The notes under the pieces were generated by a model. That model ran no database searches. It was not told the origin of the DNA and saw only the letters and a list, made by a program, of their open reading frames with translations. The position numbers and the translations under genes were made by a program. Of a stretch of DNA of 64,000 nucleotides, positions 37,541-48,236 are shown piece by piece (the stretch's first letter is position 1; every line of letters begins with the position of its first letter). This stretch comes from Aradus depressus. Its lineage: Eukaryota > Arthropoda > Insecta > Hemiptera > Aradidae. The DNA lies in contig OY759219.1 of assembly GCA_963662175.1 (NCBI GenBank), positions 27,384,908-27,448,907 on the forward strand, written 5' to 3'.

Positions 37541-38035
37541 AAAATTTAATTTCGATTCATCGGCTTGTTATTCGTATTTTTGAGTTGAGCCCTTTCCATC
37601 CATACGTTTGATACCGCTGAAAATGAGTAGATGTCGTCCTATAGGGTTTCGAATTTGCATATTAAATTTCGTGTCATTCATTACAACGGCTTTTATTCCT
37701 CCCCTTTGTCCGATTCGGCTGAAACATAGAAGGTTGCGGATTTTTGGAATCAGGAGGTCGGGAAACACGAAATTCCGTCCAAAAGTCTGCATCGAAATTT
37801 TCGAAACTTCGTATGGGTTGGAAGTGAAAATTGAGTCTGTCTGTCTCTGTGAAGACGATAGCTCCCAGTGGAATGAATGTATCGACTCGAAATTATATAT
37901 GTGTATCAAGAATAATCCTTTATAATGATGTTACCAACAGATTTACAGTCAAATCGGCTCTTGGAAAGGGGGAGTTTGGGGAGCTGAAAAAATCTCTCTC
38001 CCTCTCTCTCAGTCTAACCCATAAATCATACTGAT
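37541..38035 (+). repeat. Rep-A continuation
   Basis: GAAAATGAGTAGATGTCGTC, GAATTTGCATATTAAATTTC, TTTTTGGAATCAGGAGGTCG and GGAAACACGAAATTC. The long frames on both strands here (37568-37925) overlap each other and derive from the repeat. Confidence 0.6.
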
Positions 38036-38454
38036 TAACAAATAAATAAAAAAAATTGTGAATTGTAAAAAATCAAAAAAAAAATCTGGAAGAATAAAAA
38101 AAAGTTCAATCGAACTTTATAAGACGTCGAGGCAGCATTTTGAGAAAAGTCAGCTCTTTCGTTAGGTCGTGTACTTTTTTTCGCAATTAAATACTTCCAA
38201 CTTTTCATTTTTTTAACTTGTTTAGCTGACGCTTTCATCTCAATGCCCTCATATTTTATTGTGGTTCAATGGTAAATGAAAAAAAAAAAATGATATTGGA
38301 AAATTTTATTTTCTTAATAAATTGCAGATGCAATGATTCTGAATTTATAAGAGGAATTATCTGTTAATAAGTCGGCACTATCGAGGCAACAACCAGCGAT
38401 GCTAAATTACCAATATACTTCGGATCTCTAGCCAGGACATCGGCGGGGAAAAGA

Positions 38455-39100
38455 TCGAAAAAGTCATCGTTGAATCATCAGCAATGTACATCCCCAGAAC
38501 GAATTAATCAAATAAGTTTTCATTCTCCCTCCATAACCAATTGATCTTTTGAACTAAAAATCTATAATTGACGTGCGCAGGGATTACTAATTTTTGTTTG
38601 TATTGTCGGAGCCCCTCCTCCCCTTCGACCGATTAGCGGAAAATTGATAGATGCTGTTCTTATAGGAATTTAAGCATAAAATTTTATGCAGATACATTAA
38701 TTTCATTAGCAGTTATTAGGATGCAGCTGAGAATTCATTGTTCTGGTCCTTTGGAGTTTTGAGTTTATATATAAAATTTATACGCTCCCTCCACATCCAT
38801 ATAAAAATTTGGTGTCGTTCTATCGGGAGTAATCGTGTCACAGACACTAACAGTAATTAACTTTTTGACGACATATTGCTATTCAGCCAAATCGACCGAA
38901 AGGAAGAGGGGAATACATGGGGATTTGAAAAAAAACACCAATATTTATCGGAGTAACGAAAGTATCGACGTGAAAATTTCTACGTGAATCCAAAAAACAA
39001 TAGGGACGATTACCTAATAAGTTTCCGCGAAATCGGCCGATGAGAAAAATGAGGAGAGGAACTCAACACAAAAACCCTAATAAATGTTAATTTAAAAAAA
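38455..39100 (+). repeat. Rep-A block starting at a clear terminus
   Basis: The start GAAAAAGTCATCGTTGAATC and ATCAGCAATGTACATCCCCA is the Rep-A end, followed by CGAATTAATCAAATAAGTTT. After about 38870 the orientation flips (CAAATCGACCGAAAGGAAGA, then AACCCTAATAAATGTTAA). The right terminus is absent. Confidence 0.6.
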
Positions 39101-39111
39101 ATATATAAAAG

Positions 39112-39292
39112 AAAACGTATGTTTTTTTACAAATATTGTCTAGTTCACAAACATTTTGGGAGTACTTTCGGTATTGCTACCATTTTGATACGTATTTGTT
39201 AAGTCGGGGCCGAAGATGTTAGTAATAATAAAGTACTTTCATATATTTTGTGAAATAGATAACATTTTTAAAAAAACATAAGTTTTTATTTA
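39112..39292. mobile_element. Family HH TIR element, decayed
   Basis: Left end AAACGTATGTTTTTTTACAA, ATATTGTCTAGTTCACAAAC; right end TTTTGTGAAATAGATAACAT, TTTTAAAAAAACATAAG. The hammerhead-like motif survives only in part on the minus strand (GGTAGCAATACCGAAAGTAC); the CUGAGGA half is lost (TATCAAAATGG). A fragment of the same end is at 43990-44042. Confidence 0.6.
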
Positions 39293-39433
39293 TAATTTGT
39301 TTTATTAACTGTTTCACAATGTTTATGAAAAAATGTTAAGTATTAATTATTATGATCCAGAAGTGAATGATTAAGACACCATCAACTTTCAACCATCATA
39401 TAAAGAAACAGGAATACAAGTAAATAAAGAAAA

Positions 39434-39770
39434 GATTAGGTTTTATAACTCATGCCCAAGCGTTAACTACGAAGTCATATCGCCTACTACCAGAGCGCTC
39501 TTTTGTCACTCTGGTGGACATGAACCCGACTCTACTGTGGGAGTCCTAAATTTTGCTTACCCTAAATTATTATTCACCTAGGGCAGGTGTCTTTAACGAG
39601 TACCTGACATCGTACAGGCTCGGGACCATCGCTTAACGTCCCATCCGAAGGACGGCGTGTTTAAGTTTATTTTAACTCCCAGATAAAATAAACTAAGAGC
39701 CTCGGTCGGGTTTCGAACCCACTTCTTGAGCTCAGAAAACATGCATACCACTGAGCTACCGGCGCCCTCG
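39434..39770 (-). mobile_element. SINE-1 (CCTAA-type end) with 11-bp duplication
   Basis: Minus-strand copy with short tail (ATAAAACCTAATC). Flanked by AATAAAGAAAA at 39423-39433 and 39771-39781. The head is slightly deleted (CCACTTCTTGAGCTCAGAAA), but the B box GGTTCGAAACC and A box are intact. Confidence 0.9.
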
Positions 39771-39874
39771 AATAAAGAAAATATATCTATATATTATTTA
39801 TTTCCTAACATACGAAGTATAGGATGTTATGTAATCTGTCATGATTAATTAAATGCTATGAGGAGTTTTCAAAA

Positions 39875-40139
39875 AAAGTCGTCGGTGACCATGGCAATGA
39901 ACTTCGCCAAAGTGAATTAATCAATTATCCCCCTCCAAAACCAGTCGACCGTTTGCACTAATATTCAACAGCTGTAGGGCTTTGGTCGCATGGTCTCAGC
40001 TTGGTTTGCAGGTTCAAATCCCGTCCGGGAGGGAGTTTTATTTCATAGATAAAATTCCCGGGGCCATGGATGTCGTAAGTAGATAAAACCACCATTATAT
40101 GAGTCTAACTAATATGCATCGTGAGTACATAAGACCAAG

Positions 40140-40172
<33 letters not shown>

Positions 40173-40610
40173 CATACTAAATTCATTACATCGTCAGTTA
40201 TTGGTTTTTTTAGTTGATCCTCTCCCCTGAATCCCCTTCCCTTCGGCCGATTTCGCGGAAAATTAATAGGTGCCGCCATCCTTATGGATTTTTGAATTTA
40301 AGTGTAAAATTTCTTGTTGATATATTCATAACAACCGCAGTTACAGCTTTTTATATTACTGCCTGTTTGTGTTTCTGTGAACACGAAACCTCCCGATAGA
40401 ATGAATGTATCGGCATGAAACTTTACATTTAAATTAAAAAATCCATAAGGATGGCACTTATCGATTTTCATCCAAAACTGCCTAAGGGGTGAGGGGGATT
40501 AGGGGAAATGTTTTCTACCAAATTTGTAAATTTAACAGAGAGAGAGAGAGCTAAAAATTAGTTCATTCATTTGCGCTGGGGAAGTAAATTGTCAGTGATT
40601 TACCCACAAT
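39875..40610 (+). repeat. Rep-A carrying a SINE-2
   Basis: Starts at AAAAGTCGTCGGTGACCATG, is interrupted by SINE-2 (39975-40169) and resumes with CTCATACTAAATTCATTACA. The right part flips orientation near 40400 and ends TTTGCGCTGGGGAAGTAAAT at 40573. The arrangement Rep-A / SINE-2 / CTCATACTAAATT is the same at 46745-47395. Confidence 0.65.
39975..40169 (+). mobile_element. SINE-2 with 30-bp poly-A
   Basis: Contains GCAGGTTCAAATCCCGTCCG (B box GGTTCAAATCC), GGAGTTTTATTTCATAGATA and GGGGCCATGGATGTCGTAAG, ending ACATAAGACCAAG and a run of A from 40139 to 40169. The first tRNA half is truncated or diverged (CTGTAGGGCTTTGGTCGCAT). Confidence 0.8.
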
Positions 40611-41034
40611 TTTTTTAATGGATTTTTACAATACAATGAAACCAAATAAATTAATGCATAATGGACCAACCATTCGGTACAGATAAGAACATTTCATGGG
40701 AATGAAATTTAAGCTGGACAGCGGGTTGCCATAACAATTAAACATCTGATAAGAAGGGCGTGGTAGGTTTATTTTATTATATATATTTTTTTTAGGGTAG
40801 GAGATTGTATGGGGTGGTGTTGGCAAAAGGGGGTGAATGAGATGGGCAAAGAAAGTGGCGGTATGATTTGTTACCCCATTGGACCACACACAGTGGCTGG
40901 ACGGTTCAGAATTACCATATCAAAACCAATTAATGTTGACAGACTGCCTTATAAATAGTCCAAGGATAATTGGGGCGCCTGATATGAAAATAAAGAAATA
41001 CTTTCAACGATGGAACGATAAATGGTTATGATCA
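40611..41034. other. Unassigned sequence
   Basis: No recognised repeat or gene. The minus-strand frame at 40626-40889 shows no domain features. Confidence 0.4.
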
Positions 41035-41480
41035 AAGGAGAAAAAATTTAGGTGAATCTCCAGCTATGTACTTCCACAGAACGAATTAGTCAACTAGGTT
41101 TTCGCACTACTTTCAAAGTCAATCGAACGTTTGTGCTAAAATTCAATATTTGACTTATAAAGAGGCTTCTGAATCTTCATACTAAATTTTCTGACGATAC
41201 ATCACCAGCATTTGATTATTTGAGTTGAACCCTCTTTCTCTCTCTCCCCCCCCCCCCCCCCCCCCCCCCCTTATGGGGTTTTAAATATAAAATTTCTTGA
41301 CGATACATTCATTACATCATTATTTGAGTCGAACCCCCTTTCTCTCTCCCCCCCCCCCCCCTTATGGGGTTTTAAATATAAAATTTCTTGACGATACATT
41401 CATTACATCACCAGAATTCGATTATTTGAGTCGACCCCCCTTTCTTCCCCCCTTTACACAATCGATTCTACTGATCCATT
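41035..41480 (+). repeat. Rep-A with a ~104-bp tandem duplication and C runs
   Basis: Starts AAATTTAGGTGAATCTCCAG, CTATGTACTTCCACAGAACG. The segment ATTATTTGAGTTGAACC ... GATACATTCATTACATCA (41215-41317) is repeated at 41318-41421 with the same internal order and a C run of different length (about 26 versus 15). The plus frame at 41297-41599 depends on these C runs. Confidence 0.7.
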
Positions 41481-42004
41481 TCAATCGATCATTCGTAAAT
41501 ACCTTTTCGACAAGGAACACATGCATGAAAACGTTTTTACACAACACTGAAAACAATAACGTGCAATTAACACTAGCAATATTCACAAGACACGTGTAGT
41601 TTAATGATCCATGCGCTGAGGGTATGCAAATGGTATTTCGGCTGGTCATAGATAGCGTGTAGGTATTAGAACCGACAGTCTATCGCGTGACGCCCTCTTG
41701 TCACCCTTCCCATGTAAAACATTGCGAAGTACTTCCGGTAATAAGAACACAATCTACACAAAACATGAAAAACTTATTCTATTCCCCTCCTCCGGAGCAA
41801 AACATTCCATGGAATTAATAATTTGTGAATGTAGAATGTTCTTACCAAAATAAGAACAACAAGGAATTTTTTTATTTTCTAATACACAAGGTAATGAAGA
41901 ATCTACTCAATCAGCTGAGGATGATCTACAGTTTTCGGGCAACGAGACTTTTCCAGCACGAATTAATCAATTACGCTATCGCACTCCCTTATCTCGGGAG
42001 GCAT
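41481..42004. other. Unassigned sequence
   Basis: No repeat match. Frames on both strands at 41422-41649 overlap and look accidental. Confidence 0.4.
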
Positions 42005-42330
42005 ACCGAACCCGAATTAAAGAATGGACAAAGGATCTTTTGGAGCGAAGATGTTCCTGGGAGGGGAGTCCAGGGTTTTGAAAGACGGGATCCTGAACCT
42101 CAAAAGGAACGAGCTTAGGCAACTGACTGGAGTTCTCACAGGACATGGTCCGTTCAATAGACACCTACACACTGTGGGAGTCAAGGACAGTCCTACCTGC
42201 AATAGATGTGGGGAAGAAGACGAAACAGCGGCACACTTCCTGTGCATCTGCTCCGGAATATGCGCGACGAAATTCCACATCTTTGGTGGAGATGTAATCG
42301 CAGAGGACTTTAGAAGATTGGACTAATAGC
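42005..42330 (+). pseudogene. Loa/Lian-like LINE C-terminal relic
   Basis: The frame to 42326 includes LRQLTGVLTGHGPFNRHLHT, VGVKDSPTCNRCGEEDETAA and HFLCICSGICATKFHIFGG. LTGxxxxNRHLxxxGxxxSPxCxxCGxxxETxxHxLCxC is the C-terminal zinc-binding block of RNase H-bearing LINEs of the Loa/Lian sort. A frame shift separates it from the upstream IKEWTKDLLERRCSWEG. A second copy in reverse lies at 44150-44480, about 90% similar by eye. Confidence 0.65.
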
Positions 42331-42469
42331 ATTCTCAGGTTCATTAAGAAAACTGGGAGACTGAGCACTTCATGAAGGGCTTGGTTCAGGTAGTATAAAC
42401 ATACAGGTAAAATAATAAGGGGGAAGCCCAGCGCTTCCAGGGAAGTATAAGAGCCGTGGATGCTTAGGT

Positions 42470-43145
42470 CCCTAGGTGTAAAATACCAGCCCACCACATA
42501 TAAATATATTTCGTTCTCCCTTTTAAACCAAACGGGTTCCGTAAGGGCTATAAATCTATATTTGACTTCCATAGGGACTTCTGAATTTTCATACTAAATT
42601 TTGTGTAGATACATTCTTTATATCGGCAGTTATTAGGGTTTCTTGAATGGAGCTCCTATCTACTGTATATACTTTATCTACTGTATAATATTATTATTTT
42701 CGTACTCATATTTTCAAGTATTTATTTATTAATTTCTTTTTACTTTTTGGTAATTTTGTTAATTCTAATCCATGTGTGTCAGACTCTTATGATGTTGTGG
42801 TTTAACGGAAATAAATTTATTATTATTCCGATTTCCCTAATTCCTCCTTTCCTTTAACCGATTAGTTTGAAATAAATAGTCCTTATTAATTTTGAGACCT
42901 CCTGATACCAAAAGTGAAAAAAAAAAATATATATTCTGCTTGTCTATGTGTATCCAGAACCCTCTAAGGATTGGACACCTATTGATTTTCAGCGGAATCA
43001 GCCTAAGAGGAGCGGATCAGAGGCGGCTCAACTCAAAAATCACAATGTGTCATTTCACAACTACTATCGATGTAATGATAGTATCGACACAAAATTTGAG
43101 GATTCAGAAGCCGCTAAGTAAGCAATATTTTGAGTTTTATTTTTA
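42470..43145. repeat. Rep-A parts around a LINE-type 3' tail
   Basis: 42560-42660 and 42840-43145 are Rep-A in opposing orientations. Between them 42698-42830 reads TTTCGTACTCATATTTTCAA ... GTGGTTTAACGGAAATAAAT then TTATTATTATT. The end TTTAACGGAAATAAATAATA also occurs at 61570-61602, so it is probably the 3' end of an unidentified LINE with a TAA-type tail. Confidence 0.5.
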
Positions 43146-43784
43146 AAAGTAGCTGTGTACCACAATTCTTTTTTTACAGTAAAGTAGTTACATTTAACAA
43201 GCTTAGTTCTGTAAACGAAGAGCCGCCTATGTAAAATGACAGTTCTTCGTAAGTGGGCTCTCGTTATTTTTGGGGGTTGAAGGCGTAGATGCGCCACTGT
43301 CAATCAGAGACCATTCATTCATTAGACCAACATAAAACTCACATTCTTTCGTGAATTACTAATCAATCATCTGATTGGAAGTCACTAAACTTTATAATTA
43401 ACTCAGAAAAAGTTCAACTTTTTTCTTTTCTTTTTTTTTTTAACGAGGGGTCGAAGCACGGAGTTGAATTAAGATCTTGCGGATAATTAACTATCGAGTT
43501 AACGATACACTTTACCCGTTATTCCGCTCTGCTTGGCCCCTCGTTCAGATTCCACGCATCCTGTTCTCATAGGAAATTCTCCTTTAGATTGACAACTATT
43601 GAATGACTCAGAGGCTAGTGAAAGGGTGTTCTTGCGTAGCCGTACTGACGAAAACGCTTGAAACGTTGGAACTAATAAATTGTAATAGATGCAGTTATAA
43701 TTAAAATTGTACCGTTCGTTAGAACAGCACTTTTCAAGTAATAACGAGACATACGTCAGATAATTATCATAAGGTGGGCAACCC
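43146..43784. other. Unassigned sequence
   Basis: No repeat match and no convincing frame. A T run is at 43432-43441. Confidence 0.4.
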
Positions 43785-44042
43785 ACGGCCCATGAATCAC
43801 TGACAATGTACTTCCCCAGTCTGATATAATCAAATAGGTCCGCTCAAACTTATCGACCCTTTTGACTAATAATCAATAGCTATTGATAGCTGGCTTACGC
43901 AGGGATCACCCAATCCTTCTATTTAATTTCGTTTGGCATACTGCCTGATCTGCTACTTAACATTTTGTACAGAGATATTGTGCAACAGTTAATAAAAAAT
44001 AAAAAAAAAGTTTTTTTAAAAATATTGTCTATTTCACAAAAT
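43785..44042 (+). repeat. Rep-A left end, then a family HH end fragment
   Basis: CCATGAATCACTGACAATGT and ACTTCCCCAGTCTGATATAA open a Rep-A fragment to about 43920. 43990-44042 (AGTTTTTTTAAAAATATTGT, CTATTTCACAAAATATA) is the end of an HH-type element. Confidence 0.55.
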
Positions 44043-44150
44043 ATACGAGGTGTGTTTAAAAAGTAACAGGAATTTTGTAATTTCGCGGGTTGTATTAGTC
44101 CGATTCGCGCGATGTTTCGTTGTTGTGTTCATAAACATGTCTGAAAAGTA
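44043..44150 (-). mobile_element. Possible mariner-type end
   Basis: ACGAGGTGTGTTTAAAAAGT then AACAGGAATTTTGTAATTTC has the look of a mariner inverted terminus (…GTG-TTAAAAAGTAAC-GGAA). It joins directly to the Loa-like relic and no second terminus is seen. Confidence 0.35.
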
Positions 44151-44490
44151 TCTGTACATTGTTAGCCAAACCGGTTTAGTCTGATTCAGTTTTCGTAATG
44201 AACCTGAGAATGCTCTCATAGTCCAATCTTCTAAAGTCCTCCTCCTGCGATTACATCTCCACCAAAGATGCGGAATCTCATTCGCGCATATCCTGAGCAG
44301 ATGGCCAGGAAGTGTGCCGTCGTTTCGTCTTCTTCCCCCCACATCTATCACAGGTGGGACTGTCCTTGACTCCTACCGTGTGTAGGTGTCTATTGAACGG
44401 ACCATGTCCTGTGAGAACTCCAGTCAGTTGCCGAAGCTCAGGTTCAGGATCCCGTCTTTCAGAACTTGTTCCTCACAATAAAATAAAAAC
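44150..44490 (-). pseudogene. Second Loa/Lian-like relic, inverted copy of 42060-42345
   Basis: The minus strand reads GGGATCCTGAACCTGAGC, ACTGGAGTTCTCACAGGACA, TGGTCCGTTCAATAGACACC, as at 42085-42170. Compared with that copy it has an extra G in the GATGTGGGG run, which shifts the frame, and a repeated AGG in the GCAGGAGGAGGACTTT segment. A C run (44513-44532) lies just beyond. Confidence 0.65.
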
Positions 44491-44644
44491 ATTTCTTAAT
44501 AAATTAATAAATCCCCCCCCCCCCCCCCCCCCAGATTTGAGATAGCATCAATACGATCAAAGTAATAGCGCTCAAAAGAATGGAAAATAAATTTCCATAG
44601 GAAATATTTCAAATTATTGTTTAAATTGTATTGTTTAAAGAATT

Positions 44645-45470
44645 AAAAATGGAAGCCAACTGATAGTCTGCAGTGACTCCCTGTCGGCTCTATTGGCCAT
44701 GGGGAATCTGTATTCAAAAGATCTCCTTGTCCAAAATATACTGATGGCCCTATGGTCATTAGGAAGAAACCAGACTTCAGTTACCTTCCTCTGGATCCCA
44801 GGTCATTGCGGCATTGCAGGTAATGAGTCAGCAAACAAGAATGCCAGGCGCGCCATTCTAGAAGGACTACCCACATCCGAAATCCCTGAAAGTGACTTCG
44901 TTGCCTACATCAAGGAAAGAGTTTGGATCAAATGGCAGATTCGGTGGCTCGGTATGACAGATAATAAGCTAAGGACCATCAAAAGCTCCACTCGAGTCTG
45001 GAACACCTCAATAAGAGAAAAAAGGAAAGAAGAAGTAATTTTAACTCGGTTACGTATAGGGCAGAGCAGGCTGACCATGGATATCTGATGGCTCAGGAAC
45101 CCCCTCCTCTGTGTCAGTGCTGCGGGGTGGGACTGTCTGTCAGACACATTCTGACTGAATGCATGGCATATAGTCCCCAGCATGAAAATTGCAACCTTGC
45201 GGTGGATATGTCCGAAATTCTATCCAATAATAGCTTCCAAATTACCCAACTATTTAATTTCTTACAATTCACAAATCTCTTATCTAAATTATAAAACAAA
45301 ATTATCTTCATCACATAGCCTTTCTATTCCGTACACAGCTTCTTTATTATTATTAATCTACGCCTATCCAAATTAGCCCGCTAGGATCCCCACAGACCTG
45401 CATCCATCAGGCATCCATGACCCTCATGGTCGAAATGCCTTAAAGGAGAGAAAAAAAAAAAAAAAAAAGA
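44645..45470 (+). pseudogene. LINE 3' part with RNase H domain, I/R1-like, with poly-A
   Basis: The frame reads SQLIVCSDSLSALLAMGNLY, then VTFLWIPGHCGIAGNESANK, both RNase H signatures (the SDS catalytic Asp and the WIPGHxGIxGNExAD motif, with Asn in place of the final Asp). One base is lost near 45078; the next frame continues HGYLMAQEPPPLCQCCGVGL, SVRHILTECMAYSPQ to a stop at 45292. The 3' UTR ends CATGACCCTCATGGTCGAAA and poly-A at 45452-45470. The reverse transcriptase itself is absent (5'-truncated). The single shift suggests moderate age. Confidence 0.7.
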
Positions 45471-45517
45471 ATTAAAAAACATTTTTTTATTATTGATACA
45501 TTTTTATTTAAAAAACA

Positions 45518-45694
45518 TATATATGTGTGATGTGGTCATTACAGTTTTCTTAAAGCAAACAGTTTTGTAATGATCATAAAGCACATATATCGAGTAATTC
45601 CATTATGAAATAAATTTGAGAGAGAGAAGGAGGGAGAGTGATTTGTACAAACGTGGTTGGTATAAGAAAGTCTTACAAGGGCCACATTACACAT
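45518..45694. mobile_element. Hairpin MITE copy
   Basis: Left ATATATGTGTGATGTGGTCA then TTACAG; right ACGTGGTTGGTATAAGAAAG, AGGGCCACATTACACAT. TTCCATTATGAAATAAATTTGAG lies near the centre as in other copies. Confidence 0.75.
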
Positions 45695-46744
45695 TTTTTG
45701 TGATTAATCAATTTGGAGAGAGGACTAGAGTCTGGTAGAATGCTAACTAGGAGAGTTTAAAGGGTGTGAAATTAGGTTAGTGAAACGTCGTTGGACTGAA
45801 GTAACTCCAAAGTAAGTTGTAAAGGTTAACTGGTAAGTAAGTGGAGTTGAGTAGTCGCTTTAGGTAACTACTTTAACTTTGGGAATGAGGACTTTACGGC
45901 TTAGCAGGAGGGCGACGAACAACAAGCTGATCCTAAAAGGTAACGGATGACAGTTACTAATTGGTACATCACTATCAAGCTACTTGGAAATAGAGTAGGA
46001 AGTGAGGTCCCTTGAAGAAAGAGAGAAGCCCGAAAGGATCCGAACTTGACTTGAGTCAGGAGAGCGTTTTTGGTTTTGAATATAAATTATAGATATAGAA
46101 GCTTATGTAACCTCATACTAGGGCAGGGCTTCCACATAGATTTTTTAGTTTTCCCTCCACGATGAACAAAATCTCACTCTTTTCCCCACTCAAGATCAGT
46201 GAATTTCCAACTATTTTTCCCATTTTTTTTTCAAATTGAAGATTTTCATCAAAAAATCTTCAATTTGTAGTTTTATGTATATGTATATATCGATAATCAA
46301 AAGACGTCGCTGCGTTAAATTTAGGTTTTAATTAACATTGACAATTTAATTATAAAAAATATGGTAATTCGTATATTACGCGTATGAACATGGTCTGTGT
46401 TCGTTGTTCGTTTTTACTTCAAATGTTACAAATACGAATATGTACGTCTGGCAACACTATTCCTACCCAATCACGATTCCCGACTCCCAAGTGACTTCAG
46501 ACGTGATCACGTGGGACATCGGTCCGTCGGCCTCGATCGGTCTTCATTGTTCGTTGCTCCAATTTGATTCCCAGATTCAACTTTTGTTAATTGCCCATGC
46601 AATGGATAGATAAAATCAATTTTTGATTTTCCTGTAAAATTTGGGTAATGGGGGTTAGGTCTTGTTAAAACTTAACAAATGATATTACTTTGTATCCAAA
46701 ATGCCCGAGTCTTCAGAGTTGAAAAATTATATTTTTTTCCTTTT
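45695..46744. other. Purine-rich then AT-rich sequence, unassigned
   Basis: 45710-46080 is richer in G and A with no long frame. 46240-46262 has an inverted pair (AAATTGAAGATTTT ... AAAAATCTTCAATTT). The frame at 46404-46613 has no recognisable features. Confidence 0.4.
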
Positions 46745-46915
46745 TCCCGTGGTGGCATGGTCTCACAATGGTTTGCGGGTTCGAATCCCGTCCGGGAGTG
46801 AGTTTTATTTCGTAGATAGAATTCCCTGCCGGGGCCATGGATGTTGTAAATAACTAGGTAACACCTCTATATTGGTAATATGCAAAGTACATAAGGCCAA
46901 GAAAAAAAAAAAAAT
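46745..46915 (+). mobile_element. SINE-2 embedded in Rep-A
   Basis: GTGGTGGCATGGTCTCACAA, GCGGGTTCGAATCCCGTCCG (perfect B box) and GGGGCCATGGATGTTGTAAA, ending ACATAAGGCCAAG and a 13-A run. The first part of the tRNA head is missing. Flank on the right equals that of the SINE-2 at 40169. Confidence 0.8.
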
Positions 46916-47395
46916 CTCATACTAAATTTTTGAGGACATATTCATTACATCATTAGTTATTGTTTTTTTTTTAGATGATCCTCTCCCATGAACCCCCTTC
47001 CCTTAGGCCGAACTCGCGGAACATTAATAGGAATTTTCAATTTAAATATAAAATTTCGTGTTGATATATTCATTACATCCGCAGTCATTACAGCTTTTTA
47101 TATTGTTGTCTGTTTGTGTGTCTGTGAACACGAAACCTCCCGATAGAATGAATGTATCGGCATGAAACTTCACATTTAAATTCAAAAATCCATAAGGATG
47201 GCACTTCAATAACATCCGTTGTAATTAATGTATCGATACAAAATTTCATATGTGAATTCGAAATCCTATTAAAACGACACTTATTAATTATCGGAATCAG
47301 CAGAAGGGAAGGGGGGGCTCAACTCAAAAAACCCCAATAACTGCCGATGTAATGAATGTATTTTGGGGAAGTACATAGCCGGTGATTCACCTTTT
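46916..47395 (+). repeat. Rep-A, right half with terminus
   Basis: CTCATACTAAATTTTTGAGG, then GATCCTCTCCCATGAACCCC, CACGAAACCTCCCGATAGAA and the right terminus TTTGGGGAAGTACATAGCCG, GTGATTCACC followed by a T run. Orientation flips near 47130. Confidence 0.65.
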
Positions 47396-48012
47396 TTTTT
47401 TTACACTACAACTATATTTAAAATATTGACAGACTGGATATCCAAGAGATGATATGATGAATTAAATTGAAAAATCCATGAATTGAATTCGCCTGATTGT
47501 TCGAGAGCAGGCTCTTTCAGGAACTGTTGATGTTATACTCAAATCTTTGTCCCCTAACATATATTTATCTTATCGTTACATCATACTTGACAGAAACTTT
47601 TCAGTGTCAGACAGAGAGTGTCCGTTTCATTATGTCAATGACGGCGTAACACAGGGGTTGACATTGTCCACTCTTTTGTATTCATTACATGTCAGATCGT
47701 CGCACTGTTATGCACATTGACAGCTGCATCCATTTGAAAATCTGAAGCAAAATACCAGAGTTCATAAAATTAAAAATTAAATTCATATGTTATAGGTGAA
47801 AAGTTAGAAAACCCAGGAAATTTTATCGGACATCCTGATAATGAAGACAACCTCAAAAGTCGGCTAACCTATAATAAAATCTGTGAGGTCAGAAAATATT
47901 TTTATTTTGCAGCCTGTGAAGTAGGTATATATGCTCGCGACCATCCCCCATTCCATCTGAAGGTCGGGTTGGTCACATTTGTTTGCTTCTCAGATAAAAA
48001 AAAACCTAATGA
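47396..48012. other. Unassigned sequence with a hairpin-family fragment
   Basis: 47835-47890 (CATCCTGATAATGAAGACAA, CCTCAAAAGTCGGCTAACCT) is a decayed piece of the palindrome family at 21.5 kb, with its hammerhead-like core mutated. The rest is unassigned. Confidence 0.45.
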
Positions 48013-48183
48013 AGGCGCTGGTAGCTCAGTGGTATGCGTGCTTGCTTATTGAGCTCAAGAAAGCGAGTTCGAAACTCGACCGAGACCCTTAGGTTGTTAA
48101 TCTGGGAGACGAAAAAACCTTGAGCACGCTGTTCTTCCGATGGGAGGTAGGCGGTATGACCGGGAATAATAATTAACTAACTA
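48013..48183 (+). mobile_element. SINE-1, shortened, CTAA tail
   Basis: A box TAGCTCAGTGG and B box AGTTCGAAACT. The body is cut after TTCTTCCGATGGGAGG and joins to GGCGGTATGACCGGGAATAA, then TTAACTAACTAA. Confidence 0.75.
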
Positions 48184-48236
48184 AAAAACCTAACCTCGGC
48201 TGGGTTTCGAACCAGCGATTTTGAGCTCAGACGGAG
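48184..48236 (-). mobile_element. SINE-1 head fragment, tail-to-tail with the previous copy
   Basis: AAAACCTAACCTCGGCTGGG, TTTCGAACCAGCGATTTTGA and GCTCAG read on the minus strand as the anticodon-arm and B-box region of SINE-1. Only about 50 bp remain. Confidence 0.65.
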
